Source: a virus. Taken from it: DNA of 38,756 nt. A model generated the notes under the pieces. The model saw only the letters and a program-made list of their open reading frames with translations, ran no database searches and was not told the origin of the DNA. The stretch lies in IMG/VR virus record IMGVR_UViG_3300036857_000360, positions 1-38,756 of that record. The stretch is one strand, 5' to 3'. The position numbers and the translations under genes are program-made. This document shows, in pieces, positions 27,643 to 36,056 of the stretch. Each line of letters opens with the position of its first letter. Position 1 is the first letter of the stretch.

Positions 27643-29059
27643 CGAGTTCGACGAGTTCGAGGAGTTCTGTGCTGAGCTGACGTTGGACTCCGGCGCTCGG
27701 CTGTTGCTTGAGCCTTTTCAGCGGGAATTGTTGGTCGGGTATTTCGCCGGCACCCGGGAGACGTTGATCTTGCTGCCGAAGAAGAACGGTAAGACGACGT
27801 TGTTGGGCGCGTTGGCGCTCTTCCACCTGTTGGTGACGGCGGATGCGGAGTGTGTGGTCGCGGCCGCGTCGCGGGATCAGGCGACGATCCTCTATGACCA
27901 GGCTGTTGGGTTCGTCCGCCGGTCCCAGTCGTTGGGGCGTCATGTGTTGATCAAGCGGGGGACGCGGGAGCTCCGGTCAGCCGTGGACGCGGGCCGGATC
28001 CGGGTGCTGGCCGCTGATGTCGACACCGCTGACGGTGTGATCCCAACACTCGCACTGGTGGACGAGCTGCACCGGCATCGTTCCGCTGACCTGTACGGGG
28101 TGTTCCGGGACGGGCTGCCGGCACGTCGGGGGCGGATGATCACGATCTCGACGGCCGGCGATCATGATCAGACACCGCTGGGGTTGATGCGGCAGCAGGC
28201 CCGGCGGCTGCCCTACCAGCATCGTGACGGCCTGCATCTGGAGGCCCGCTCGCAGGATGGGGCGTTCGTGATGCATGAGTGGGCGCTCGACCCGGAGGAT
28301 GACTCGGACGACATGGGCACGGTCAAGCTTGCTAACCCCGCGTCGTGGCAGACCCTGGGGCTGCTCGCCGAACGCCATGACAGCCCGAGCATGCTGCCCT
28401 GGCAGTGGAAACGGTTCGCCTGCGGCTTGTGGGTGGGGGCGGAGAACTGGTGGTTGACCGGGGAGGAGTGGCGGCAGCTGGAGTCTGGGGAGCGGCTCGA
28501 GACCGGTGACGAGATCACGGTCGGTTTCGACGGTGCCCGCTATGGTGACGCGACCGCCCTGGTTGGTTGCCGGGTGCGGGACGGGCTGCTCGAGCTGCTC
28601 GGCTGCTGGGAGGCTCCCGAGGGCGCCGGTGACTGGGAGGTCGACCCGTTGGCGGTCGATCTGACGGTGGCCTCGGTGATGGAGCGCTTCCGCGTACGGC
28701 GCGGCTACTTCGATCCGCCTTTGTGGCAGACGCAGATCGACGAGTGGGCGCGCGAGTACGGTGAGCCGGCGGTGATGCGCTATCCGACTGCGAGGGCGAG
28801 GATGATGCTCGCGAATGATCGTTTCCGCACTGACCTGGCCGGCGGCCAGGTGCTGCACGTCCCGGATGAGCGGTTGGACCGGCACATGCTGAACGCTCAG
28901 GTCAGGGAGACCCGGGGCGGCTACTGGTTGACGAAGTCACGGCCCGGGTCGCCGGACAAGATCGACGCCGCTGTCGCTGCCGTGCTCGCTTATGAGGCTC
29001 GGGCTGACGCGCTCCAGGCTGAGCCCGTCCGGGAGCCTGGCCGGCTGCTCACGTTCTGA
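27626..29059 (+). CDS. terL: Large terminase subunit
   Basis: 477 residues from GTG 27626 inside the end of terS. The frame is open further upstream, but only as out-of-frame terS sequence. Walker A is L-L-P-K-K-N-G-K-T (about residues 49-57), Walker B L-A-L-V-D-E (about 142-147). The RNase-H-like nuclease domain starts with V-G-F-D-G-A-R-Y-G-D (Asp302), continues with Y-F-D-P-P and ends with D-K-I-D-A-A-V-A near the C-terminus. It drives ATP-dependent DNA packaging and cuts the concatemer. Confidence 0.9.
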   Translation: MPGGLDEFDEFEEFCAELTLDSGARLLLEPFQRELLVGYFAGTRETLILLPKKNGKTTLLGALALFHLLVTADAECVVAAASRDQATILYDQAVGFVRRSQSLGRHVLIKRGTRELRSAVDAGRIRVLAADVDTADGVIPTLALVDELHRHRSADLYGVFRDGLPARRGRMITISTAGDHDQTPLGLMRQQARRLPYQHRDGLHLEARSQDGAFVMHEWALDPEDDSDDMGTVKLANPASWQTLGLLAERHDSPSMLPWQWKRFACGLWVGAENWWLTGEEWRQLESGERLETGDEITVGFDGARYGDATALVGCRVRDGLLELLGCWEAPEGAGDWEVDPLAVDLTVASVMERFRVRRGYFDPPLWQTQIDEWAREYGEPAVMRYPTARARMMLANDRFRTDLAGGQVLHVPDERLDRHMLNAQVRETRGGYWLTKSRPGSPDKIDAAVAAVLAYEARADALQAEPVREPGRLLTF

Positions 29060-29081
29060 TCGGCAAGGGTACTCTGCGCCG

Positions 29082-29387
29082 ATGGCGCTTACCGCCGCCC
29101 AGCGGAAGAAGCTGCCGAAATCGGCGTTCGTGTACAGCTCGGGGCCGAGGTCGAACTGGCGCTATCCCGTCCCGACCAAGGCCCAGGCTCGGAAGGCCGG
29201 GATCAGCGAGAAGGAGCGGGTGAAAGTGCACCGGGCGGCGAAGTCGTACGGGGCGCGCAAACAAACCCGTGGCAGCTCGTCGAAGATCAATGCGGTCGTG
29301 CATAAGCGTGGCCCGCTGAAGCCGTCGGGGCGGAAACGCAAGTCCACGAGGGGCAGCAGCCGGAAAGTCGCGGGCAAGCGCCGGTAA
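29082..29387 (+). CDS. Small basic phage protein
   Basis: 101 residues from ATG 29082. The start A-L-T-A-A-Q-R-K-K-L-P-K-S-A-F-V-Y, then P-V-P-T-K-A-Q-A-R-K-A, is a motif I have seen in small phage structural-region proteins (DUF6582-like). The remainder is very rich in Lys and Arg and probably binds nucleic acid. It sits between terminase and portal. It may be a small capsid-associated or packaging protein. Confidence 0.6.
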   Translation: MALTAAQRKKLPKSAFVYSSGPRSNWRYPVPTKAQARKAGISEKERVKVHRAAKSYGARKQTRGSSSKINAVVHKRGPLKPSGRKRKSTRGSSRKVAGKRR

Positions 29388-29406
29388 TCCGTTTATTCTT
29401 CGGGCG

Positions 29407-30819
29407 GTGACGGTCGCGCCCGAAGCATCAACGGCGGTCGCGGAGAGCGAGGACGTCGCCGTCGCGTTGCGGGACAGCCTGCTCGACCGCCTGCGGGCGC
29501 AGCGTGAGTACGCGCTGCCGTTCTACGCCTGGTACTCGGGGCAGCAGCCGAAACCGGCGGTGCAGGCCCGCTACCGCCAGGCCTACGAACTGCTCCTGGA
29601 CATGTCGACCCGCGGCTGGGCTCGCCTTGTCATCGAGGCCATCTCCGAGCGGCTCGAGATCCAGGGTGTCCTGTCCGGCGCCGGTGACGAGCAGGTGGAG
29701 CAGGACGCCTGGCGGATCCTGCAGGCCAACCACATCGACGCCGACCAGCGGCTCGTGCACCGTGAGGTGCTGATCGCCGGCCGTGGCTACGTCGGCGTCA
29801 GCGACCTGGCCGGCGAGCCGCGCCTGACGCCGGAGAGCATGCTGCAGGTCACGCACGCCGCCGCCCCCGGCGACCCGCGCCGGATCGTGGCCGCCCTGAA
29901 AGTGTTCGTCGACGACCTGGCCGGCGAGACACGGGCCGAGCTGTACACGCCCGCCTCCGTGTGGGTCTGGCAGGCTGACGTGCCCCACCAGGGCGCCGGG
30001 TTGCGCTACACCGTCGACGAGTGGAACGGTGCCCAGGCCTTGCGGGCCGACAACGAGCTCGGCGTCGTCCCCTTCGTCCCGTTCGAGAACCGCCCTTTGA
30101 TCCTGGTGCCGGGCCGCTCGGAGCTGCACGAGTTGACGCCGATTTTCCGGTCGATCGACTTCATGATCATGAACCTGCTGCTCGCCACCGAGACGGCCGC
30201 CTTCCGGCAGAAGTGGGTGACCGGCCTGGAAGTCCCGAAAGACCCGGCCACCGGAAAGGACGTCGAGCCGTTCAAGGTCGCCCTCGACCGGCTCTTCGTC
30301 GGCACCTCCCCGGACATACGGTTCGGGAACTTCGACGACTCCGACCTGTCGCAGTACATCAAGGTGATCGACTCGTTCGTGGCCGAGCTGGCCGCCATCT
30401 CCCGGGTGCCCGCCCACTACCTGCTCTCGCAGACGCTGGCGAACCCGCCGAGCGCCGAGAGCCTCGTCGCCGGCGAGTCCGGCCTCGTCTCCAAGGTGCA
30501 GGACCGTCAGGCGCAGTTCGGCGAGAGCTGGGAACGGGTGACACGCATTGCCCTGGCGATCGCCGGCGCCGAACCGGAGGCCCTCGAGCTGCAGGTGCTG
30601 TGGCGTGACCCGGCGCAGCGCTCGCCGGCGCAGACCGCGGACGCCGCCGTCAAGCTGCAGGCGATCGGCGTCCCAACGGAGGCCCTGTGGGAGTACGTCG
30701 GCTACACGCCGCAGCAGGTCGACCGTATGCGCTCGCAGGCCGCCGAGCAGGCGTTCCTGAGCGCCGCCGCGCCGGCGGCGCCGACCGGGACGCCCGCCAC
30801 CTCTGGTGCCTCCGCCTAG
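29407..30819 (+). CDS. Portal protein
   Basis: 470 residues from GTG. Typical portal traits are visible: an N-terminal helical region, L-I-L-V-P-G-R-S-E-L-H-E-L-T-P-I-F, I-D-F-M-I-M-N-L-L-L-A-T-E-T, V-P-A-H-Y-L-L-S-Q, N-P-P-S-A-E-S-L-V-A-G-E-S-G-L, and a C-terminal helical domain rich in Ala and Gln. It is of the SPP1 gp6-like family. The dodecameric portal forms the packaging channel and head-tail connection. It overlaps the next gene by 14 bases. Confidence 0.85.
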   Translation: MTVAPEASTAVAESEDVAVALRDSLLDRLRAQREYALPFYAWYSGQQPKPAVQARYRQAYELLLDMSTRGWARLVIEAISERLEIQGVLSGAGDEQVEQDAWRILQANHIDADQRLVHREVLIAGRGYVGVSDLAGEPRLTPESMLQVTHAAAPGDPRRIVAALKVFVDDLAGETRAELYTPASVWVWQADVPHQGAGLRYTVDEWNGAQALRADNELGVVPFVPFENRPLILVPGRSELHELTPIFRSIDFMIMNLLLATETAAFRQKWVTGLEVPKDPATGKDVEPFKVALDRLFVGTSPDIRFGNFDDSDLSQYIKVIDSFVAELAAISRVPAHYLLSQTLANPPSAESLVAGESGLVSKVQDRQAQFGESWERVTRIALAIAGAEPEALELQVLWRDPAQRSPAQTADAAVKLQAIGVPTEALWEYVGYTPQQVDRMRSQAAEQAFLSAAAPAAPTGTPATSGASA

Positions 30820-31420
30820 CGCCGTCAAGGCCGCGCACCGGCGGGCGCAGCAGGCGGTGCAGGCCGCGCTGGAAGCGCAGCTGAACGGGCTCGTGCTCAG
30901 CCTGCCCGACCTGTCCGAGGAGACGCTGCACGGCTACTCGCTGGCCGCCTCCGCCCGCACCGCCGGCGCCCAAACGCGGGCCGGCCGGCTCGCGGCCGGG
31001 TTCCTGCTCGCCCTGGCCGACCGCCGCCGCCGCCGCCGCCAGCCGGTGCGCCTCGACGAGGCCCTGCACGAGGTGCTCGTCACCCCGGCCAGCCCTGTCG
31101 CGTACAGCCCCGTGTTGCGTGCCCGCAAGCTCGAGCCCGACCTGGGCCTGCCCGCCGCCCTGGCCGCGGCCGGCTCGTACGCGGCCGGCCTCGGCTCCGG
31201 GGACGTACAGGCGGCGCAACGTGCGGGCCTGGACGCCGGCGCCGCGGCGACCGGGGAGCACATCATCGGCTGGCGCAAAGAGCTCGACCCGGCCTGCTGC
31301 GACTGGTGCCAGCTCGTCGGCGCCGAACGGGTCTACCGGGCCGCGGACAGCGTGCCCTTCCATGAGCGTGACAAGTGTTCGGTGAGCCCCGTGCTCGCCG
31401 GCGACGAAGAGGAGGAGTGA
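30806..31420 (+). CDS. MuF-like minor capsid protein
   Basis: 204 residues from GTG overlapping the portal stop. The N-terminal part is helical and Ala-rich. The C-terminal motif C-C-D-W-C-Q-L-V-G-A-E-R-V-Y-R ... F-H-E-R-D-K-C is the cysteine/histidine-rich MuF-type signature of capsid morphogenesis proteins beside the portal. It may act in head assembly, be injected with DNA, or both. The stop is TGATG with the scaffold start. Confidence 0.75.
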   Translation: MPPPSAVKAAHRRAQQAVQAALEAQLNGLVLSLPDLSEETLHGYSLAASARTAGAQTRAGRLAAGFLLALADRRRRRRQPVRLDEALHEVLVTPASPVAYSPVLRARKLEPDLGLPAALAAAGSYAAGLGSGDVQAAQRAGLDAGAAATGEHIIGWRKELDPACCDWCQLVGAERVYRAADSVPFHERDKCSVSPVLAGDEEEE

Positions 31421-32001
31421 TGGCCGACAACGATCCAACCCCGGCACCCGACCCGACGCCGCCGACGCCTGACCCGGCCGCACCTGACCCGCAGCCTGGT
31501 CCGCCCGCCCCCGGGGGCGAAGACGCGAATGAGGTGCGCCGGCTGCACAACGAGGCCGCCAAGATGCGCCGCGAGCTCCGCGTCCGTGACGAGCGCATCA
31601 CCGAGCTGGAACGTGCCTCGCAGAACGAGCAGGAGCGGGCCGTCGCCGACGCCCGCAAAGAGACGGAGGCGCAGGTGCGAGCCGAGCTGGACACCGAGCG
31701 CCGCGCCGACGCCCTGCGTGTCGCCGGCGCCGCCGCGCAGATGCACGATCCCGAGGACGCCGTGCACCACATCGACGCGGCGCAGCTCGGCGACGACCCG
31801 GCACAGTGGGCGGCCCGTGCCAAAGGCCTCGTCACCAAGCTCGTCGAGGAGCGCGACTACTACGTCAAGGCCCCCGAGAACGGTGGCGGCGGCGTGCGTG
31901 GCGTGCTCTCCCCGGGCGGCCGCGGCCAGTCCGCCACGGGTGGCATCCCGGCCGGGGAGGTGGACGACGCATGGCTGCGGAAGGCGGCACGGAGACGCTA
32001 G
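31420..32001 (+). CDS. Scaffolding protein
   Basis: 193 residues from ATG 31420 overlapping the MuF-like stop. The N-terminal ~35 residues are Pro/Asp/Thr-rich and disordered. The middle is a coiled coil (E-V-R-R-L-H-N-E-A-A-K-M-R-R-E-L). The C-terminus has Gly-rich segments and a basic tail, as in GPO-type scaffolds that bind capsid subunits during assembly. No protease motif is visible. It contains, in another frame, the start of a small membrane protein at 31971. Confidence 0.75.
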   Translation: MADNDPTPAPDPTPPTPDPAAPDPQPGPPAPGGEDANEVRRLHNEAAKMRRELRVRDERITELERASQNEQERAVADARKETEAQVRAELDTERRADALRVAGAAAQMHDPEDAVHHIDAAQLGDDPAQWAARAKGLVTKLVEERDYYVKAPENGGGGVRGVLSPGGRGQSATGGIPAGEVDDAWLRKAARRR

Positions 32002-32120
32002 GCCGGCTGCTGCGGGTGACGACGCAGGCGGCCATGCTCGCCGTCGTCGTCGCCGTCGGCGGCGCGGTCGTGTTCCTGCTCTGCCTGGCCTGCTTCGTGC
32101 TCACCCGGGCTGTCACGTAG
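31971..32120 (+). CDS. Small membrane protein nested in scaffold end
   Basis: 49 residues from an ATG 30 bases before the scaffold stop, in a different frame. Residues ~22-46 form a membrane span (A-M-L-A-V-V-V-A-V-G-G-A-V-V-F-L-L-C-L-A-C). A long hydrophobic stretch with clean ends argues it is real. Its position before the capsid gene is unusual for a membrane protein; no role is recognised. Confidence 0.45.
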   Translation: MAAEGGTETLGRLLRVTTQAAMLAVVVAVGGAVVFLLCLACFVLTRAVT

Positions 32121-32166
32121 CCTTCGGGCTTCTCTCCTCCGTCTGCCGAGTCGAGAGGCACCACCC

Positions 32167-32200
32167 TGGGGGGCCGTTCGTAGCGGCCCTCCGGGCTTCT
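32167..32200 (+). terminator. Hairpin upstream of capsid gene
   Basis: A 9-bp stem (32167-32175 with 32183-32191, one G-U pair) with a seven-base loop is followed by GGGCTTCTT. The T-run is weak. It may attenuate transcription between scaffold and capsid, or stabilise the capsid mRNA 5' region. The 205-base gap 32121-32325 holds no convincing gene. GGGAGG at 32314-32319 is the capsid ribosome binding site. Confidence 0.4.
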
Positions 32201-32325
32201 TGGTAGCGTTCGCCGTCCGGGCCAGCCAGCGGCGCCCGTGAGCCCCCAGCGGGGGACCGGCACAAGCTCCAGCGGAGCCGCCGGGTTGACCAACCAAGCA
32301 GTCCGTCAACCCTGGGAGGCCCCCT

Positions 32326-33258
32326 GTGGCTACGAACTACGAAGACCTACTGCCGGTGTCCGTGTCGAGCGAGGTGATCGAGGCGGTCGCCTACCAGTCC
32401 GCGATCATGAAGCTCTCGCGGACGATCCGCATGCCCGCCGGCGTCGAGAAGATCCCCGTCGTCTCCGTCGCCCCGCAGGCCGGGTTCGTGAACCCCACCT
32501 ACGGCGGCCACAAGCCGCAGACGACCGTCGAGTGGACGTCGATGCAGATCGTCCCCGAGGAGATCGCCTGCATCGTCCCTGTTCCGAACGCCTTCATCGA
32601 CGACGCCGGCTTCCCGGTCTGGCAGGAGATCCGTGACCTGATCGCCGGCTCGATCGCGTTCACGTTCGACGACGCCGCCCTGAACGGCAACGGGGCCCCC
32701 GCCACCTACCCGGCCGGTGGGCTGATCGCCGCCGCCGGCGGGCCGGCCCCCGCGACCGGTGGCGCGAACGAGTGGGACAACATCTCCGCCGCCCTCGGCC
32801 AGCTCGAGGCGCAAGGGTTCACGGCCGACGGCATCCTCGGCGGGGCCGCCCTGGCCGGGGTCATGCGCTCGATGTTCGGCTTCGCCGGCGTGATGCCGAC
32901 GACGGCGGCGCCGACGACGATCTTCGGGCTCTCCTACGCGACCACGTCCGCCTGGGACTACACGAAGGCGCAGGAGATGGTCGGCGACTTCGACTACAGC
33001 CTGGTCGGCATCCGGCAGGACATCCGCTTCGAGATGTCGACCGACGGTGTGATCACCGACGTGGCCGGCAAGGTGCTCGTCAACGCGTTCCAGGACGACA
33101 CGACGCTGATGCGTGTCTATACCCGGGTCGGGTACGCGATCGGCAAGCCGCTGGGTGCGATCCAGTCCGACGGCACCCGGACGGCGATGGCGCCGTTCTG
33201 GCTGGCCGGCGCCCCGGGCACCATGACCCTGGCCGCCCCGGCAGCGAAGAAGAGCTAA
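32326..33258 (+). CDS. Major capsid protein, HK97 fold
   Basis: 310 residues from GTG six bases after GGGAGG. The sequence pattern fits HK97-like capsids without a protease-processed delta domain: R-T-I-R-M-P-A-G-V-E-K-I-P-V-V-S near the N-arm, E-W-T-S-M-Q-I-V-P-E-E-I-A-C-I-V-P-V-P-N-A-F-I-D-D in the E-loop and spine region, and F-T-F-D-D-A-A-L-N-G-N-G at the usual position. The C-terminus has V-L-V-N-A-F-Q-D-D-T-T-L-M-R-V-Y-T-R-V-G-Y. The length and gene order are standard. Confidence 0.9.
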   Translation: MATNYEDLLPVSVSSEVIEAVAYQSAIMKLSRTIRMPAGVEKIPVVSVAPQAGFVNPTYGGHKPQTTVEWTSMQIVPEEIACIVPVPNAFIDDAGFPVWQEIRDLIAGSIAFTFDDAALNGNGAPATYPAGGLIAAAGGPAPATGGANEWDNISAALGQLEAQGFTADGILGGAALAGVMRSMFGFAGVMPTTAAPTTIFGLSYATTSAWDYTKAQEMVGDFDYSLVGIRQDIRFEMSTDGVITDVAGKVLVNAFQDDTTLMRVYTRVGYAIGKPLGAIQSDGTRTAMAPFWLAGAPGTMTLAAPAAKKS

Positions 33259-33263
33259 AGCCC

Positions 33264-33758
33264 GTGGCGGCGAGCGTCAAGAGCCTGCCCGACCCGCTGA
33301 TCGACCCCGCGGACGTGATGGCCGCCTCCCCCGGCCTGTCCGAGGAGGACGCGACACGCGGCGCGCAGCTGGCGACGCTCGCCGTCACCGCCTACCTCTA
33401 CCCGACCCCTGTCCCCGACCCGCTGTCCCCACCGGTCTACCTGGCCCTGCTCGAGCTGAGCGTGGCGATCGGGAACGCCCCCGAGGGTGGCAGCCCGATC
33501 GTCTCGGAGAGCCTGGGTGCCTACTCCTACCGCAAGGCCGACCCGGCCACCGTCGACGAGCTGATGGGCCTCTCCGAGCAGCTGCGGCGCCTGCTCGAGC
33601 CCTGGGCCAGGAAGTCCTGCGGCACGACCCGCATCTGGCCCGGCGAGCCGGCCGTCGACTGGCCGGTCGACTGGTGGCAACGCGACCTCGACAACCGGGA
33701 GGCGGCAGCCGACGCCGAGCTCGAGGTGGCAACCGGTGTGCCCGGGGTGGCCGGATGA
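33264..33758 (+). CDS. Head-tail connector (adaptor)
   Basis: 164 residues from GTG 33264, just after the capsid gene. Helical protein with L-I-D-P-A-D-V-M-A-A-S-P-G-L-S, Y-L-A-L-L-E-L-S-V-A-I and S-E-S-L-G-A-Y-S-Y-R-K-A, the helical-bundle pattern of gp15/HK97 gp6-type adaptors that sit on the portal. It overlaps the next ATG by four bases. Confidence 0.75.
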   Translation: MAASVKSLPDPLIDPADVMAASPGLSEEDATRGAQLATLAVTAYLYPTPVPDPLSPPVYLALLELSVAIGNAPEGGSPIVSESLGAYSYRKADPATVDELMGLSEQLRRLLEPWARKSCGTTRIWPGEPAVDWPVDWWQRDLDNREAAADAELEVATGVPGVAG

Positions 33759-34270
33759 GCAGCCTGCTCATCGACCATCTACTCGACCGGGACGGCACCC
33801 TGCTCGTCCGCTCGCAGACCGGGGAGGACGAGTACGGCGACCGCACCTACGGGGTCGTCGAACAGCAGGTGCGCTGCACGATCCAACCCGGGGGCAGCCG
33901 GGAGGAGAACCAGACCGGCACCCAAGTTTCGACCTGGCAGGTGTTCCTGCCCGCCGACACGTCCACACTCAGGGGCTGGGACGCGGTCGAGATCGACCAG
34001 GGCTTGTACGAGCTGAACGGTGACCCGCAGGTGTGGCGCTCACCTGTCACCGGGTTGCAGTACGTACAGGCCTACACCGTCCGCACCACGTTCACGAGCA
34101 CTGTCCGCTACACCGAGCTGGGCACCGAGTACCGCACCTACCAGGAGCTGACCGACACCCGGCAGCCGTACTCGCAGCTCAGCCCGGAGGACGACTACAG
34201 CGCCAGCCTCGACGCCGCCGCGTCCGCCGCACCCGCGGCGGCCGGCCACGACGACTGGGCGGCCCGGTGA
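33755..34270 (+). CDS. Head-tail stopper protein
   Basis: 171 residues, ATG overlapping the adaptor stop. A beta-barrel-like core (L-L-V-R-S-Q-T-G-E-D-E-Y-G-D-R, V-R-C-T-I-Q-P-G-G-S-R-E-E, W-Q-V-F-L-P-A-D-T) fits gp16/HK97 gp7-like stoppers that close the capsid until the tail joins. The Ala-rich tail is disordered. The assignment is based on gene order and fold pattern. Confidence 0.7.
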   Translation: MSSLLIDHLLDRDGTLLVRSQTGEDEYGDRTYGVVEQQVRCTIQPGGSREENQTGTQVSTWQVFLPADTSTLRGWDAVEIDQGLYELNGDPQVWRSPVTGLQYVQAYTVRTTFTSTVRYTELGTEYRTYQELTDTRQPYSQLSPEDDYSASLDAAASAAPAAAGHDDWAAR

Positions 34271-34575
34271 AAGGCGTCCGCACCCGGTTCGTGCTCGACC
34301 GGGACGCCGAGCAGACGATCGCCAGGATCGCCAAGCCGCAGACCGAGACCCTCGGCGAGGCGATCGCCGGCGGCATCGTCGGCAACGTCCCCGTCCACCA
34401 CGGGGTCATGCGCCGCTCCTACAGCCCCACGGTCGAGGGGTCAGACGACGGGGCCCGGGTCTACCCGAACTCGTCCTTCTGGCACTGGCTCGAGTACGGC
34501 ACCCGCAACAACCCCGCCTACCGTCCGATCGAGAACACCGTCCGCTCGCTCGGCGTCAAGTACGAGGCGCACTAA
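34267..34575 (+). CDS. HK97 gp10-like tail-completion protein
   Basis: 102 residues from GTG overlapping the stopper stop. H-W-L-E-Y-G-T-R-N-N-P-A-Y-R-P-I is the hallmark of the HK97 gp10 family, which acts at the head-tail interface. The N-terminus is helical with a Thr/Ala-rich segment. It ends two bases before the tail terminator start. Confidence 0.8.
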   Translation: MKGVRTRFVLDRDAEQTIARIAKPQTETLGEAIAGGIVGNVPVHHGVMRRSYSPTVEGSDDGARVYPNSSFWHWLEYGTRNNPAYRPIENTVRSLGVKYEAH

Positions 34576-34577
34576 CG

Positions 34578-35051
34578 GTGGCAGCCATCCTGCCATCCGA
34601 GGTGCTCCCCGACCCGCAACGGGTCCTCGCAGGCTGGCTCAGATCACAGCCAGAGCTGCGTGACCTGATCGGCTACCGGGTCTACACCGTCTTCCCCCGC
34701 AAACCCGGCGGTGACACGTTCGTGCTGCTTGACCTGATCGGCGGCGAACCGGTCGTGCAACGCCCGAACGTCTACTACCTGGGTCGCGTCCAGGCCAACG
34801 TCTACGGCGGCCGGCACTCCCAGATCTGGGATGTCGTGCAGACGATCCTCTGGCTGGCCTGGAAACGCGGCACCGGGACAGACGGGAACCCGACCGTCCG
34901 CGTCGGCGCGATCCGTGATCTGCCCGACGAAACCTACGACTCTCCACGGCCGCGGTACGTGGTCGACCTGGAGGTTTTCGTCCGGCCCGGAACGATCGAT
35001 TCCGTGCCGGTACCACCATCAGAGGAGGTTGCCTCTCATGCCCGGTCTTGA
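34578..35051 (+). CDS. Tail terminator protein
   Basis: 157 residues from GTG. Beta-strand and helix pattern (V-L-A-G-W-L-R-S-Q-P-E-L-R-D-L-I-G-Y-R-V and V-Q-A-N-V-Y-G, then Y-V-V-D-L-E-V-F-V) fits the tail terminator family (lambda gpU/gp17-like) that caps the tail tube. It overlaps the major tail gene by 14 bases, and its end contains that gene's AGAGGAGG ribosome binding site. Confidence 0.7.
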   Translation: MAAILPSEVLPDPQRVLAGWLRSQPELRDLIGYRVYTVFPRKPGGDTFVLLDLIGGEPVVQRPNVYYLGRVQANVYGGRHSQIWDVVQTILWLAWKRGTGTDGNPTVRVGAIRDLPDETYDSPRPRYVVDLEVFVRPGTIDSVPVPPSEEVASHARS

Positions 35052-35670
35052 TGCTTCCGAAGTCCGTGTCGCCGGTAGCGGCGGCGTTTTCGTCGCCCCC
35101 GAAGGGACCACCCTGCCGACCGACGTCGCCACCGACCTGCCCGCCGCCTGGATCAATCTCGGCTACATCAGCGAGGACGGTGCGACGGTCACCCTGTCCC
35201 GTGACCAGGAGGAAGTGAACGCCTGGCAGGCCAGTGACCCGGTGCGGGTGCTGGTCACGAACGAGCCGAAGACGGTCACGTTCGAGCTCTTGCAGTTCGA
35301 GCCGGTCACGATCCAGCTCGCCTTCCGCGGCGGCGAGGTGACCAGCGCCGGAACCGGCGAGTGGAAGTTCACCCCACCCGATGCGGGTGCGACCGACATC
35401 CGGGCGATGGTCGTCGAAGGGATCGACGGCAGCATCACGACCAGGTACGTGTTCGCCCGCGTGCAGCTGCAGGGCGACGTCGAGACCGCCCTTGTTCGCT
35501 CCGATGCGCAACGGCTGCCGATGGAGTTTGGCGTGCAGGCCGCCGAGCCGATCTGGGGGTACATCCTCAGTAACGACCCGGAGTGGGAGGTCCTGGCCCC
35601 GGTCACCATGTCCGCGAACGGAAGCTCGACCCGCAAGTCGTCCTCGTCCTCGTCGTCGAGCTCGAGCTAG
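35038..35670 (+). CDS. Major tail protein
   Basis: 210 residues from ATG 35038, nine bases after AGAGGAGG, the strongest ribosome binding site in the structural region. Motifs D-A-S-E-V-R-V-A-G-S-G-G-V-F-V-A-P-E-G-T and L-G-Y-I-S-E-D-G-A-T fit the lambda gpV-like tube fold. The C-terminus is a run of ten Ser after K, which is probably an exposed flexible tail. It forms the tail tube in many copies. Confidence 0.8.
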   Translation: MPGLDASEVRVAGSGGVFVAPEGTTLPTDVATDLPAAWINLGYISEDGATVTLSRDQEEVNAWQASDPVRVLVTNEPKTVTFELLQFEPVTIQLAFRGGEVTSAGTGEWKFTPPDAGATDIRAMVVEGIDGSITTRYVFARVQLQGDVETALVRSDAQRLPMEFGVQAAEPIWGYILSNDPEWEVLAPVTMSANGSSTRKSSSSSSSSSS

Positions 35671-35681
35671 GGGAGCTGGTC

Positions 35682-36056
35682 ATGGACATGGAGGTCGCCG
35701 TCCAGCGCGGCGACACGTGGAAGCTGATCGACATCCGGCTGCCGCTGAAGACCCTGGTTGCATTCGAGGAAGAGTTCGGGGTCTCCGTCCCCGACTCCGG
35801 GGAGACCGGGCATATGTGGCGGCACCTGGCCTGGATGGCCCACCGCGCCGACAACCCGACCGTTCCGCTTGCCGAGTGGATGGAAGGCATCGACGACATG
35901 CGGGTCGGCGAGGAAGCGATCGACGAGATCCGCGACCAGCTGCCACGGAAACCGGGCGACCCCGTCCCGCTGCCGGTCAGAGAACCGGCCGACCAGGCAG
36001 CAGAAACGGAGCCGGGGAGTCCGATCCCGTACACCGTCTCTGGCGGAACGAGCTAA
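35682..36056 (+). CDS. Tail assembly chaperone (gpG-like)
   Basis: 124 residues from ATG 35682. Helical N-terminal domain (L-K-T-L-V-A-F-E-E-E-F-G-V-S-V) with H-M-W-R-H-L-A-W-M-A-H-R-A typical for the short product of the tail assembly chaperone pair. The end is Pro/Glu-rich and disordered. A second frame at -1 stays open over its 3' part and continues to 36343, so a fused longer product is expected. It chaperones the tape measure during tail assembly. Confidence 0.75.
   Translation: MDMEVAVQRGDTWKLIDIRLPLKTLVAFEEEFGVSVPDSGETGHMWRHLAWMAHRADNPTVPLAEWMEGIDDMRVGEEAIDEIRDQLPRKPGDPVPLPVREPADQAAETEPGSPIPYTVSGGTS
36012..36018 (+). other. Candidate -1 frameshift site
   Basis: CCGGGGA at 36012-36018 in the zero frame reads ccg-ggg-a. 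A tRNA-Gly on GGG can slip back one base and still pair with GGG. The -1 frame then reads G-E-S-D-P-V-H-R-L-W-R-N-E-L. It is the best slippery sequence I see in the overlap, though not a classical XXXYYYZ heptamer. Confidence 0.45.

Noticed and set aside
29428-30828. 466-codon leftward open frame
   Set aside because: Lies wholly antisense to the portal gene, with composition of a GC-rich shadow frame and no recognisable motif.
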